NCBI GenBank assembly: GCA_964490005.1
Contig: CAZBBB010000106.1
Span: 1 to 10,662 of the forward strand
Reading direction: 5' to 3'
DNA length: 10,662 nt
Source of the DNA: CAZBBB01 sp964490005
Lineage (GTDB): Bacteria; Planctomycetota; B15-G4
Part shown: positions 3,957 through 10,662 of the stretch, piece after piece
Layout of the letters: each line of letters starts with the position of its first letter
How positions within the stretch are numbered: the first letter of the stretch is position 1
Notes under the pieces: generated by a model
The model's database searches: none
The model's input: only the letters and a program-made list of their open reading frames with translations
What the model was told of the DNA's origin: nothing
Made by a program: the position numbers and the translations under genes

Positions 3957-6398
3957 ATGGAACCGCGCAAGGTCATCAACCGCACGCACGGCCCCGAGGC
4001 CCCGCACGGCACCTTCCACGTCGTCGGCAAGCGCGCGCGCAAGATCGACGCGATCCACAAGGCGACCGGCCAGGCGGTCTACGCCGACGACATCGCGCTG
4101 CCGGGCATGCTGCACGGCAAGTTCCTGCGCAGTCCGCACGCGCACGCGACCATCCGCCGCATCGACTGCAGCCGCGCGCTGGCCCTGCCCGGCGTGCACG
4201 CCGTGATCACCGGCGAGGACCTGCCGGTCAAGTACGGCGTCATCCCCTGGACGCCCGACGAGAACGCGCTGGCCGTCGGCAAGGTGCGCTTCATCGGCGA
4301 CGAGGTCGCGGCCGTCGCCGCCGTCGACGAGGACACCGCCAACGCCGCGCTGGCGCTGATCGACGTCGACTACGAGCCGCTGCACGCCTACCTCGACCCG
4401 GCCGAGGCCGCGGTGCGCCACGACCCGCCGATCCATCCCGGCAACAAGCACGGCAACGTCTCCAAGCACGTGCGCCTCGAGTTCGGCGACGTCGACGCGG
4501 CGCTGGCCGGCGCGCGCCACCTCGTCGAGGACGACTACGAGTTCCACGGCACGGCGCACGCGCCCATCGAGATGCACTGCGCGGTCGCGCGCCTCGGCGG
4601 CGACGGCGTGCTGACGGTCTGGTCCTCCACGCAGATCCCGCACTATGTGCACCGCGCGCTGGCCAGCGTGCTGCAGCTGCCGCCGCACCGCATCCGCGTC
4701 ATCCAGCCCGAGATCGGCGGGGCCTTCGGCGGCAAGTCCGACCCCTTCGCCTTCGAGTTCTGCGCGGCGCTGCTCGCGATGCGCACCGGCCGCCCGGTGA
4801 AGTTCCTGCTCACGCGCGAAGAGACCTTCTACACGCACCGCGGCCGCCACCCGATGCGCATGCGCTTCCGCACGGGCTGCGACGCCGAAGGCCGACTCAC
4901 CGGCGTCGACAGCAGGATCCTCATCGACGGCGGCTCCTACAGCAGCTTCGGCCTCGTCACGACCTACTACGCCGGGCAACTGCTCTGCGGCCCCAGCCAC
5001 TTTCCCGCGTACCGCTTCGACAGCACGCGCGTGTTCACCAACAAGCCGCCCTGCGGCCCCAAGCGCGGGCACGGCAGCGTGCAGCCGCGCTTCGCGCTCG
5101 AGATCCAGCTCGACCGCCTGGCCGTCGCCGCCGGCCTCGACCCCATCGAGCTGCGCCGCCGCAACTTCCAGGGGGCGTACACGCACACGATCAACCAGCA
5201 GCTCGTGACCAGCAACGGCTTTCTGGAGTGCCTCGACGCGGTCGAGGCCGCCAGCGGCTGGAAGGACAAGCGCGGCCGGCTCAACGGCGCACCCCGCGCG
5301 CGCGGGCCGGCCGCGGCGCGCGACGGCATCCTGCGTGGCATCGGCCTGGCCGGCTCGATGTACATCTCGGGCACCAACTACGCCGTCTATCCCAACGACA
5401 TGCCACAGGCCGGCATGCTCGTGAAGCTCGACCGCAGCGGGCTGGCAACCGTCTACACCGGCACGTCCGACATCGGGCAGGGCAGCACCAGCGTCATGGC
5501 CACGCTCGTCGCCGAGGAACTCGGCCTGCGCCTGGAGCAGGTGCGCGTCGTGGCCGCCGACACCGACCTCACGCCCGTCGATCTCGGCGCCTACAGCTCG
5601 CGCATCACGCTCATGGCCGGCAACGCCGCGGTGGACGCCGCGCGCAAGCTGCGCCGCATGCTGCAGGAGGCCGCCGCCGAGAAGCTGGGTTGCCCGCCCG
5701 AGCGCGTCGTGCTCGCGCTCGGCTGGGGCCATGATCGCGAGCGGCCCGACGAGAAGCTCGCCAGCCGCGAGATCTTCGAGCTGGCCGAGGCGCGCTTCGA
5801 GACGCTGGCCGCGGCCGGCAGCTACAACACGCCCGAGCGCGGTGGCGGCTACCGCGGCGGCACGATCGGCGCCTCGCCGGCCTACTCCTTCACCGCGCAC
5901 GTCGTCGAGTGCGAGGTCGAGGTCGAGACCGGCATCGTGCGCGTGCCGCGCGCCTGGATCGCGCACGACTGCGGTCGTGCGATCTCGCCCGTGCAGGTCG
6001 AGGGCCAGATCGAAGGCAGCACCTACATGGGGCTGGCCGAGGCGCTGCTCGAGAGCCATGAGGTCTACCCCGCGACGACGGAGGGCGGGCTCGTCACCGA
6101 CGCGGCGCGCGAGGGCGGTCGCGCGCAGCCGCGACGCGAGGCCGGCCTGCACGTGCGTCCCTCGCTGCTCGAGTACCCGCTGCCGACCTCGCTCGACACG
6201 CCCGAGATGCAGGCGCTGATCGTCGAGTCGATCGACCCCGAGGGGCCCTACGGCGCCAAGGAGGCCGGCGAAGGTCCGCTGCACGGCAGTCTGCCCGCGC
6301 TCGCCAACGCGCTCTGGGACGCCACCGGCGTGTGGTTCACGAAGCTGCCCTTCACGCCGGCGCGCGTGCTCGCGGGGCTGCGCGCGGCCGGCGCTTGA
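3957..6398 (+). CDS. hcrA: Molybdopterin-binding large subunit, 4-hydroxybenzoyl-CoA reductase type
   Basis: The 813-residue catalytic subunit holding the molybdenum cofactor. The aldehyde oxidase/xanthine dehydrogenase a/b-hammerhead domain covers about 25-145 (GQAVYADDI, LRSPHAHA, FIGDEVAAVAA). The cofactor-binding part shows EIGGAFGGK (252-260), KRGHGSVQPRFALE (369-382), TGTSDIGQGS (501-510) and YGAKEAGEGPLHG (765-777), in which Glu772 matches the catalytic base of the family. Arg-Gly-His-Gly replaces the Arg-Gly-Phe-Gly of xanthine dehydrogenase, and GPYGAKEAGEG matches what I recall of 4-hydroxybenzoyl-CoA reductase alpha chains. In Thauera the enzyme removes the phenolic hydroxyl of 4-hydroxybenzoyl-CoA with ferredoxin as donor. 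It is some 45 residues longer than the roughly 770 I remember for HcrA, with charged inserts near 442-456 and 713-730. It lies 3 nt after hcrC. The substrate here is unproven; another hydroxyaromatic thioester is possible. Confidence 0.9.
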   Translation: MEPRKVINRTHGPEAPHGTFHVVGKRARKIDAIHKATGQAVYADDIALPGMLHGKFLRSPHAHATIRRIDCSRALALPGVHAVITGEDLPVKYGVIPWTPDENALAVGKVRFIGDEVAAVAAVDEDTANAALALIDVDYEPLHAYLDPAEAAVRHDPPIHPGNKHGNVSKHVRLEFGDVDAALAGARHLVEDDYEFHGTAHAPIEMHCAVARLGGDGVLTVWSSTQIPHYVHRALASVLQLPPHRIRVIQPEIGGAFGGKSDPFAFEFCAALLAMRTGRPVKFLLTREETFYTHRGRHPMRMRFRTGCDAEGRLTGVDSRILIDGGSYSSFGLVTTYYAGQLLCGPSHFPAYRFDSTRVFTNKPPCGPKRGHGSVQPRFALEIQLDRLAVAAGLDPIELRRRNFQGAYTHTINQQLVTSNGFLECLDAVEAASGWKDKRGRLNGAPRARGPAAARDGILRGIGLAGSMYISGTNYAVYPNDMPQAGMLVKLDRSGLATVYTGTSDIGQGSTSVMATLVAEELGLRLEQVRVVAADTDLTPVDLGAYSSRITLMAGNAAVDAARKLRRMLQEAAAEKLGCPPERVVLALGWGHDRERPDEKLASREIFELAEARFETLAAAGSYNTPERGGGYRGGTIGASPAYSFTAHVVECEVEVETGIVRVPRAWIAHDCGRAISPVQVEGQIEGSTYMGLAEALLESHEVYPATTEGGLVTDAAREGGRAQPRREAGLHVRPSLLEYPLPTSLDTPEMQALIVESIDPEGPYGAKEAGEGPLHGSLPALANALWDATGVWFTKLPFTPARVLAGLRAAGA

Positions 6399-6410
6399 CG
6401 GTTCGAGCGA

Positions 6411-6432
6411 ATGGGCCGAGACTCCGGCCCAT
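6411..6432 (+). promoter_or_regulatory. Hairpin spanning the start of the FG-GAP gene
   Basis: ATGGGCCG (6411-6418) pairs perfectly with CGGCCCAT (6425-6432) around a 6-nt loop. It starts 12 nt after the hcrA stop and its 3' arm includes the first two bases of the ATG at 6431. In a read-through mRNA from hcrA it would hide that start; in a leaderless mRNA starting at 6431 it could not form. GAGACT at 6418-6423 ends 7 nt before the ATG but lacks the first T of TANNNT. There is no T-run, so it is a poor terminator. Confidence 0.4.
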
Positions 6433-8938
6433 GGGCTCCGCTCGCGCCATGACTTGGCCGCTCGCGTTCCTCGCCATGGCGCTCCCGGCGGCCGCGCAGC
6501 AGGGACGGCTGCACTACCCGGGCGCCTTCGCGCCCATGTCCGGCTTCAATCCCTCCTCCCTGCGATCGTGCGCGGGCGACCTGAACGGCGACGGACGGCC
6601 CGACCTGGCCGTCGTGCGCTGGCTCCAGAACACGGTCGAGGTGTCCCTCAACGTGGGCGGCGGGAACTTCGCCGCGCCGGTGAGTTACTCGACCGGGCAG
6701 TCGCCGTTCGACGTGGCCATCGGCGACGTCGACGGCGACGGCTTCGCCGACCTGCTCAGCGCCGACACGCAGGCCTCGAGCATTCAACTGCGGCGCGGCG
6801 TCGGCGACGGCACGCTGCTCGGCCCCGAGGTCGTGGCGGTCTCCGGCGGCCCGACCGGCCTGGCGCTGGCCGACCTGAACGGCGACGGTCATCTCGACCT
6901 GGCCGTCGCGCTCGGCGGCCAGTCGGCGGCGCAGGTCTTTCTCGGCCTCGGCGACGGCACGTTCGGGGCGGGCAGCGCGTGGCAGATCGGCAATCAGCCC
7001 AAGCGCCCCGCGGTGGCCGACGTCGACGCCAACGGCACGCTCGATCTCGTGTTCGCCAACAGCTCGTCCGGCTCGTACTCCGTGCTGCTCGGCGACGGCA
7101 GCGGCGGCTTCCAGCCGCTGGCCAACGTCTCGCTCCAGGCTTCGCCGCTGTCGGTGTCGGTCGTGCGCGTGGACGGCGACGTGTTCCCCGATCTCATCCT
7201 GACCATGTCTCAGGGCGAGGTGCGCATCCGGCGCGGGCTGGGGGGCGGCCTGTTCTCGACCTGGGTGTCGATTCCGTCGACCGGCGGCTCGGCGCAGGGG
7301 CACGACCTCGGCGATTTCGACGGCGACGGGCGCATCGACCTCGCCGTGCTGCGTTCCAACTCCACGGTGAACGTCTGGCGCGGCGCGGGCGACGGGTCCT
7401 TCGCGCTGTCGGACACGCTTTCGACCGGCGGGTCGAACGGCTCGCTCGTGGCTGCCGACTTCGACCGCGACGGGCGGCTCGACCTGGCCGCGACGCGCAT
7501 CGGGCCGCTCGGCACGACGATGCACCTCGGCCTCGGTGACGGCACCTTCCTGGGCCACTCGGTGATCTTCACGAACCAGCCGGCGGCGCTCGCCACCGCG
7601 GACATGAACGGCGACGGGCAGCGCGACGTGGTCGTCGCGACCTCGTCCGCGATGGTGTCGGTGCTGCTCGGCGCGGGCGACGGCCAGTTCACGGGCGGCG
7701 CCGCGCAGGCGGTCGCGTCGAGCCCCGCCGACGTGCAGGTCGCGGACCTCAACGGCGACGCGCAGCTCGACGTGCTCACGGTCAACCGCGACGCGCACTC
7801 GGTGTCGGTGCTGCTGGGCACCGGCGACGGCCTGCTGACCGACGCCTCCTCGTTCGGAATGTTCGGCCTGCTGGGGCCCGAAGAAGCCGCGCTGGCCGAC
7901 TTCGACGGCGACGGCGATCTCGACGTGGCGGTGGCGGTGTCCATCACCGACGCGATCCGCGTGCTGCTCAACGCCGGCGACGGGTCGCTCGTCATCGGCC
8001 AGCCGCTCTCCGTCGCCGGCAGTCCCTTCGGCATCGTGGCGGGCCTGATCAACGGCGACGGCGTGCCCGATCTGGCCGTCACCGTCGAGGAGAACCACGA
8101 AGTGCGCGTGCTGCTCGGCAACGGCGACGGCACCTTCACGCAGGCCTGGATCCAACCCGTCGGCCTCGGTCCGCGCGACCTGGCCTTCCTCGACGCCGAC
8201 AGCGACGGCTGGATCGACCTCGTGACGGCCGACCGCGGCGGCCTCACGGTCAGCCTGCTGCGCGGCCAGGGCAACGGCAGCTTCGCCGCGTGGCAGACCG
8301 TCGATCTGCCCCTGAATCCCGTGACCGTGCTCGTGGACGATCTCGACGGCGACGGGGCGCCCGAGATCCTCGCGAGCGGTGCGCTGAGTTCGCACGGCAT
8401 GCACGCGGTGCTGGACGTGCAGGCCGACGGCACCGTCGTGCTCGGCAGCACGTACTGGACGCCCGGAGCCAACCCGGCGGTCGCCCTCGCGGATGCCGAT
8501 GAGGACGGCGCGCCCGAGCTGCTCGTCGCGAACGGCAGCGAGTTGCGGCTGCTGCCGAACACGAACGCAGCGTGGAGCGACTACGGCTGGGGCCTGCCGG
8601 GCGTCGCGGGCGTGCCGAGCCTCACGGGCACGGGCAGCCTGCTGCCGGGCAGCGCGGGCACGCTCACGCTGACGGGCGCTGCGCCCTCGGCGCCGATGCT
8701 GCGCTTCGTGTCGCTCTTCAGCACGCCCGTGGCCTTCAAGTGCGGCAAGGTGCTGGCCGTGCCGCCGTTGACGCAGTACCCGATCTTCACGAGTCCCGCC
8801 GGCGATCTGTTCGCGTCGTGGTCGCACTGGCCCGCCGAGCTGTCCGGCTTCGACCTGTACCTGCAGGACCTCGTGCTCGACGCGGCCGCACCCTGCGGCG
8901 TCGCGCTGAGCAACGCGCTGCGGGCCAGCGCGCCGTAG
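6431..8938 (+). CDS. Secreted FG-GAP/VCBS-repeat protein, 14 propeller blades plus a C-terminal beta domain
   Basis: An 835-residue exported protein. Residues 7-24 (MTWPLAFLAMALPAAAQQ) form a Sec-type signal peptide with likely cleavage after AAA or AQ. An alternative start at 6449 gives 829 residues and a shorter n-region. Fourteen Ca-binding-type DxDxDGxxD motifs start at residues 50, 99, 148, 197, 246, 295, 343, 391, 439, 490, 539, 588, 637 and 688, nearly always 48-49 apart. FG-GAP repeats build seven-bladed propellers, so 14 units suggest two in tandem. Repeats 5 (RVDGDVFPD), 9 and 11 depart from the calcium loop. From Tyr718 (YGWGLPGVAGVPSLTG) to the end is a separate domain with Cys771 and Cys822, of a kind I associate with Planctomycetota surface proteins. 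It interrupts the reductase operon between the hcrA and hcrB genes. Function unknown; binding or adhesion is typical of such proteins. Confidence 0.9.
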   Translation: MGSARAMTWPLAFLAMALPAAAQQGRLHYPGAFAPMSGFNPSSLRSCAGDLNGDGRPDLAVVRWLQNTVEVSLNVGGGNFAAPVSYSTGQSPFDVAIGDVDGDGFADLLSADTQASSIQLRRGVGDGTLLGPEVVAVSGGPTGLALADLNGDGHLDLAVALGGQSAAQVFLGLGDGTFGAGSAWQIGNQPKRPAVADVDANGTLDLVFANSSSGSYSVLLGDGSGGFQPLANVSLQASPLSVSVVRVDGDVFPDLILTMSQGEVRIRRGLGGGLFSTWVSIPSTGGSAQGHDLGDFDGDGRIDLAVLRSNSTVNVWRGAGDGSFALSDTLSTGGSNGSLVAADFDRDGRLDLAATRIGPLGTTMHLGLGDGTFLGHSVIFTNQPAALATADMNGDGQRDVVVATSSAMVSVLLGAGDGQFTGGAAQAVASSPADVQVADLNGDAQLDVLTVNRDAHSVSVLLGTGDGLLTDASSFGMFGLLGPEEAALADFDGDGDLDVAVAVSITDAIRVLLNAGDGSLVIGQPLSVAGSPFGIVAGLINGDGVPDLAVTVEENHEVRVLLGNGDGTFTQAWIQPVGLGPRDLAFLDADSDGWIDLVTADRGGLTVSLLRGQGNGSFAAWQTVDLPLNPVTVLVDDLDGDGAPEILASGALSSHGMHAVLDVQADGTVVLGSTYWTPGANPAVALADADEDGAPELLVANGSELRLLPNTNAAWSDYGWGLPGVAGVPSLTGTGSLLPGSAGTLTLTGAAPSAPMLRFVSLFSTPVAFKCGKVLAVPPLTQYPIFTSPAGDLFASWSHWPAELSGFDLYLQDLVLDAAAPCGVALSNALRASAP

Positions 8939-8979
8939 CCGGGCGCGCGCCGCTCTTTCGCGCCGCCACGGCCGGGCGG

Positions 8980-8985
8980 TAGGCT
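8980..8985 (+). promoter_or_regulatory. Putative -10 box of a leaderless promoter for hcrB
   Basis: TAGGCT (TANNNT) ends 7 nt before the ATG at 8993, with no Shine-Dalgarno sequence. TTTCGC at 8956-8961 is a weak -35 candidate with an 18-nt spacer. If real, the FAD subunit is transcribed separately from the other reductase subunits, or in addition to read-through from upstream. The 54 nt between the FG-GAP stop and hcrB show no terminator. Confidence 0.5.
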
Positions 8986-8992
8986 GGCCGGC

Positions 8993-10012
8993 ATGCTGCG
9001 CCTGCCGGCCTTCGAACACGTGGCGCCCGACAGCGTCGCCGGCGTGCTCTCCGCGCTCGCCGAGCACGGCGGTCGCGCGCGGCTGATCGCGGGCGGGACC
9101 GACCTGCTGCCCAACCTCAAGCACGGCATCGAGGAGGCCGGGCTGGTCGTGTCGCTGCAGCGCGTGCCCGGGCTGCGCGGCGTGGATGAGCTGCGCGGCG
9201 CGGCGGCGCGCGCGGCGGGGCTGCCCGAGGGCTCGCTGCGCCTCGGCGCCATGACGGTGCTCGAGGACCTCGCCGCCCATCCGCTCGTGCGGACGCGCTG
9301 TCCGTCGCTGGCGCAGGCGGCGGGTCTGGTCGCCGGCCCGCACCATCGCCGCATGGGGACGCTGGGCGGCAACGTGTGCCTCAACACGCGCTGCGTCTAC
9401 ATCAACCAGAGCCACTTCTGGCGCAGCGCGCTCGGCTACTGCCTCAAGAAGGACGGCGAGGTCTGTCACGTCGTCAAGGGCGGCAAGCGCTGCGTCGCGG
9501 CGGCGAGCAACGACACGGCGCCGCCGCTGCTGACGCTCGACGCGCGGCTCGTGATCGCGTCGGCCGCGCGCGGCGAGCGCACGCTCCCGCTGGCCGAGTT
9601 CTTCGTCAAGGACGGCGTCCACAACAAGGTGCTGCAACCCGACGAGCTGCTGCTCGCCGTGCTCGTGCCGGCGCCGGCCGCGGACCTGCGCAGTGCCTAC
9701 GTCAAGCTGCGCCCGCGCGACAGCATCGACTTCCCGCGGCTGGGCGTCGCGGTCGCCTTCGAGCTGCGCGCGGGGCGGGTGCACGCGCTGCGCATCGTCG
9801 TCACGGCCCTCGCGGCCGTGCCGCAGGCGCTGCGCGAGGTGGGCGAGCTGGCCGAGGGACGCGCGCCCGGCGAGGAGCTGTGGGCGCAGCTCGGCGCGGC
9901 GGCGCACGGCCAGTGCCATCCGCTCGTGAACATCGACGGCGACGCCGCCTGGCGCCGCGAGATGGTGCCGGTGTACGTGAAGCGCGCGCTGCGGGCCGCG
10001 GCGGCGGGCTGA
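8993..10012 (+). CDS. hcrB: FAD and [4Fe-4S] subunit of a 4-hydroxybenzoyl-CoA reductase-type enzyme
   Basis: A 339-residue subunit of the CoxM/XDH flavoprotein family carrying FAD between the iron-sulfur chain and the electron donor. FAD contacts are visible as LIAGGTDLLP (31-40) and MGTLGGNVC (121-129). The diagnostic part is a cysteine-rich insertion at 129-167 (NTRCVYINQSHFW, GYCLKKDGEVCHV, GGKRCVAA). C134, C150, C158 and C167 are spaced 16, 8 and 9, the same as Cys122, 138, 146 and 155 that I recall as [4Fe-4S] ligands in Thauera HcrB. C129 is extra. This insertion is the hallmark separating 4-hydroxybenzoyl-CoA reductases from other members, and it allows electrons to flow in reverse, from ferredoxin to substrate. 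The gene is separated from hcrC and hcrA by the FG-GAP gene, yet keeps the small-large-medium order. The ATG at 8993 follows TAGGCT by 7 nt. The next gene starts 7 nt after its stop. Confidence 0.93.
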   Translation: MLRLPAFEHVAPDSVAGVLSALAEHGGRARLIAGGTDLLPNLKHGIEEAGLVVSLQRVPGLRGVDELRGAAARAAGLPEGSLRLGAMTVLEDLAAHPLVRTRCPSLAQAAGLVAGPHHRRMGTLGGNVCLNTRCVYINQSHFWRSALGYCLKKDGEVCHVVKGGKRCVAAASNDTAPPLLTLDARLVIASAARGERTLPLAEFFVKDGVHNKVLQPDELLLAVLVPAPAADLRSAYVKLRPRDSIDFPRLGVAVAFELRAGRVHALRIVVTALAAVPQALREVGELAEGRAPGEELWAQLGAAAHGQCHPLVNIDGDAAWRREMVPVYVKRALRAAAAG

Positions 10013-10019
10013 GGACGCG

Positions 10020-10662
10020 ATGGACGGCGCCCCGCGGCCCTTGCCGCGCGCCTTCTTCGAGCGGCCGGTGGTCGAGCTGGCGCGCGCGCTGCTCGGCGCG
10101 CGACTCGTGCGGCGCGTGCGCGGCGCGACGCTCGTCGGCCGCATCGTCGAGACCGAGGCCTATGGCGGGGAGGGCGCCGATCCGAGCGCGCATTCGTTCC
10201 GCGGGCCGACGCCGCGCTGCCTGGCGATGTTCGGTCCCGCCGGGCACGCCTACGTGTATACGTCGCATCGCGGGCGCGCCTGTCTGAACGTCTGTGCCGA
10301 GGGCGACGGGGGCGGCCAGGCGGTGCTGCTGCGCGCGGTCGAGCCGCTCGCGGGGCTCTCGCGGATGCGGGCGGCGCGCCTCGCCGAACTCGACGACGGG
10401 CCGACGCGTCGCCGTCTGCTCGCCGGCGCCGACCACGAACTGGCGGCCGGGCCCGCGCGCCTCTGCGCGTGTTTCGCGGTCGACGTGAGCTGCGACGGCC
10501 TCGACCTCACGGATGTCGCCTCGCCGCTGTTCCTCGCCGCGCCCGTCGGGCCGTCCGTGCGCGCGGTGCGGTGGACGCCGCGCGTCGGCCTCGATCCGGC
10601 CAGCGCGTCGTGCGCCTGGCGCTGGCGCGCGATCGTGTCGGGCTCGCGCTCGCTCTCGCGCC
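10020..10662 (+). CDS. mpg: 3-methyladenine DNA glycosylase, AAG/MPG family (3' end beyond window)
   Basis: The first 214 residues of a base-excision repair glycosylase that removes alkylated purines such as 3-methyladenine and hypoxanthine. The N-terminal FFERPVVELARALLGARLV matches the family. The active site is in RIVETEAYGG, where Glu46 and Tyr48 match human Glu125 and Tyr127, and His58 in PSAHSFRG matches His136. GHAYVYTSHRG (75-85) corresponds to the YVY..YG segment, with His in place of the usual Tyr. VLLRAVEPLAG (102-112) and GPARLCACFAV (144-154) are also typical. The final visible TPRVGL...WRWR resembles the family's C-terminus (PRIG...WRF), so only a few residues are likely missing. 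It begins 7 nt after hcrB, with GAGG at 10011-10014 five bases before the ATG, so it is probably translated from the same mRNA. A functional tie to the reductase is not evident. Confidence 0.93.
   Translation, partial: MDGAPRPLPRAFFERPVVELARALLGARLVRRVRGATLVGRIVETEAYGGEGADPSAHSFRGPTPRCLAMFGPAGHAYVYTSHRGRACLNVCAEGDGGGQAVLLRAVEPLAGLSRMRAARLAELDDGPTRRRLLAGADHELAAGPARLCACFAVDVSCDGLDLTDVASPLFLAAPVGPSVRAVRWTPRVGLDPASASCAWRWRAIVSGSRSLSR

Noticed and set aside
3375..6284. A 969-codon open frame on the minus strand opposite hcrC and hcrA
   Set aside because: It is antisense to two genes with complete cofactor motifs. Its translation is low-complexity Ala/Arg/Val/Gly/Asp text with no recognisable domain, the expected mirror of GC-rich codons.
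6578..8540. The regularly spaced GACGGCGACGG-type motifs as a DNA repeat array or CRISPR
   Set aside because: The period of about 147 bp is in frame and explained by FG-GAP protein repeats; the spacers are coding and there is no exact DNA repeat.
6399..8992. The FG-GAP gene as a recently acquired mobile insertion
   Set aside because: No terminal repeats, transposase or target duplication flank it, and its GC content and codon use look like the neighbours; an older insertion or rearrangement remains possible.
6248..10144. A 1298-codon open frame on the minus strand opposite the FG-GAP and hcrB genes
   Set aside because: Repetitive Arg/Ala/Val/His/Glu-rich translation that mirrors the repeat gene; it crosses several real genes and has no start context or motif.

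Overview
The window is very GC-rich (roughly 70% by eye) bacterial chromosomal DNA, densely coding, with no RNA genes and no CRISPR array. Lineage: a long secreted protein has 14 FG-GAP/VCBS repeats and ends in a cysteine-bearing beta domain ('YGWGLPG...' to 'SNALRASAP') of a type I associate with Planctomycetota. This fits the strongly GC-biased codon use, but it is an inference, not a proof.

Layout, left to right. (1) Positions 1-64 hold the last codons of an unidentified gene. (2) 144-1375 is a two-gene unit: a membrane-anchored SGNH/GDSL hydrolase and a 54-residue single-pass membrane protein resembling DUF5989, overlapping by ATGA. (3) 1377-1498 is a near-perfect palindromic REPIN/MITE-like element between convergent genes, followed by a 10-bp tandem repeat. 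(4) 1511-2234 on the minus strand carries a single-domain rhodanese and a CspA-type cold shock protein; the latter has its own promoter, a structured 5' leader and a downstream GC hairpin. (5) 2434-6398 on the plus strand is a tightly packed run: an esterase-D-like alpha/beta hydrolase, then the [2Fe-2S] and molybdenum subunits of a xanthine-dehydrogenase-family enzyme. (6) 6431-8938 is the secreted FG-GAP protein. (7) 8993-10012 is the FAD subunit of the molybdenum enzyme, followed after 7 nt by a 3-methyladenine DNA glycosylase that runs off the window.

The central system is a 4-hydroxybenzoyl-CoA reductase-type molybdo-flavo-iron-sulfur enzyme. The FAD subunit has the extra cysteine-rich loop that carries a [4Fe-4S] cluster in this subgroup, with C134/C150/C158/C167 in the 16-8-9 spacing I recall for Thauera HcrB. 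The order small, large, medium matches the hba/hcr type, but a 2.5-kb gene for a secreted propeller protein sits between the large and medium subunits. No CoA ligase, ring reductase or ferredoxin gene is in the window, so the substrate is not fixed by context.

Regulation: four genes not coupled to an upstream gene (SGNH hydrolase, rhodanese, esterase, FAD subunit) each have a TANNNT hexamer ending exactly 7 or 8 nt before the start codon and no Shine-Dalgarno sequence. This suggests widespread leaderless transcription. The cold shock gene is the exception, with a -35/-10 promoter, a leader of about 58 nt and a GGAG ribosome binding site.
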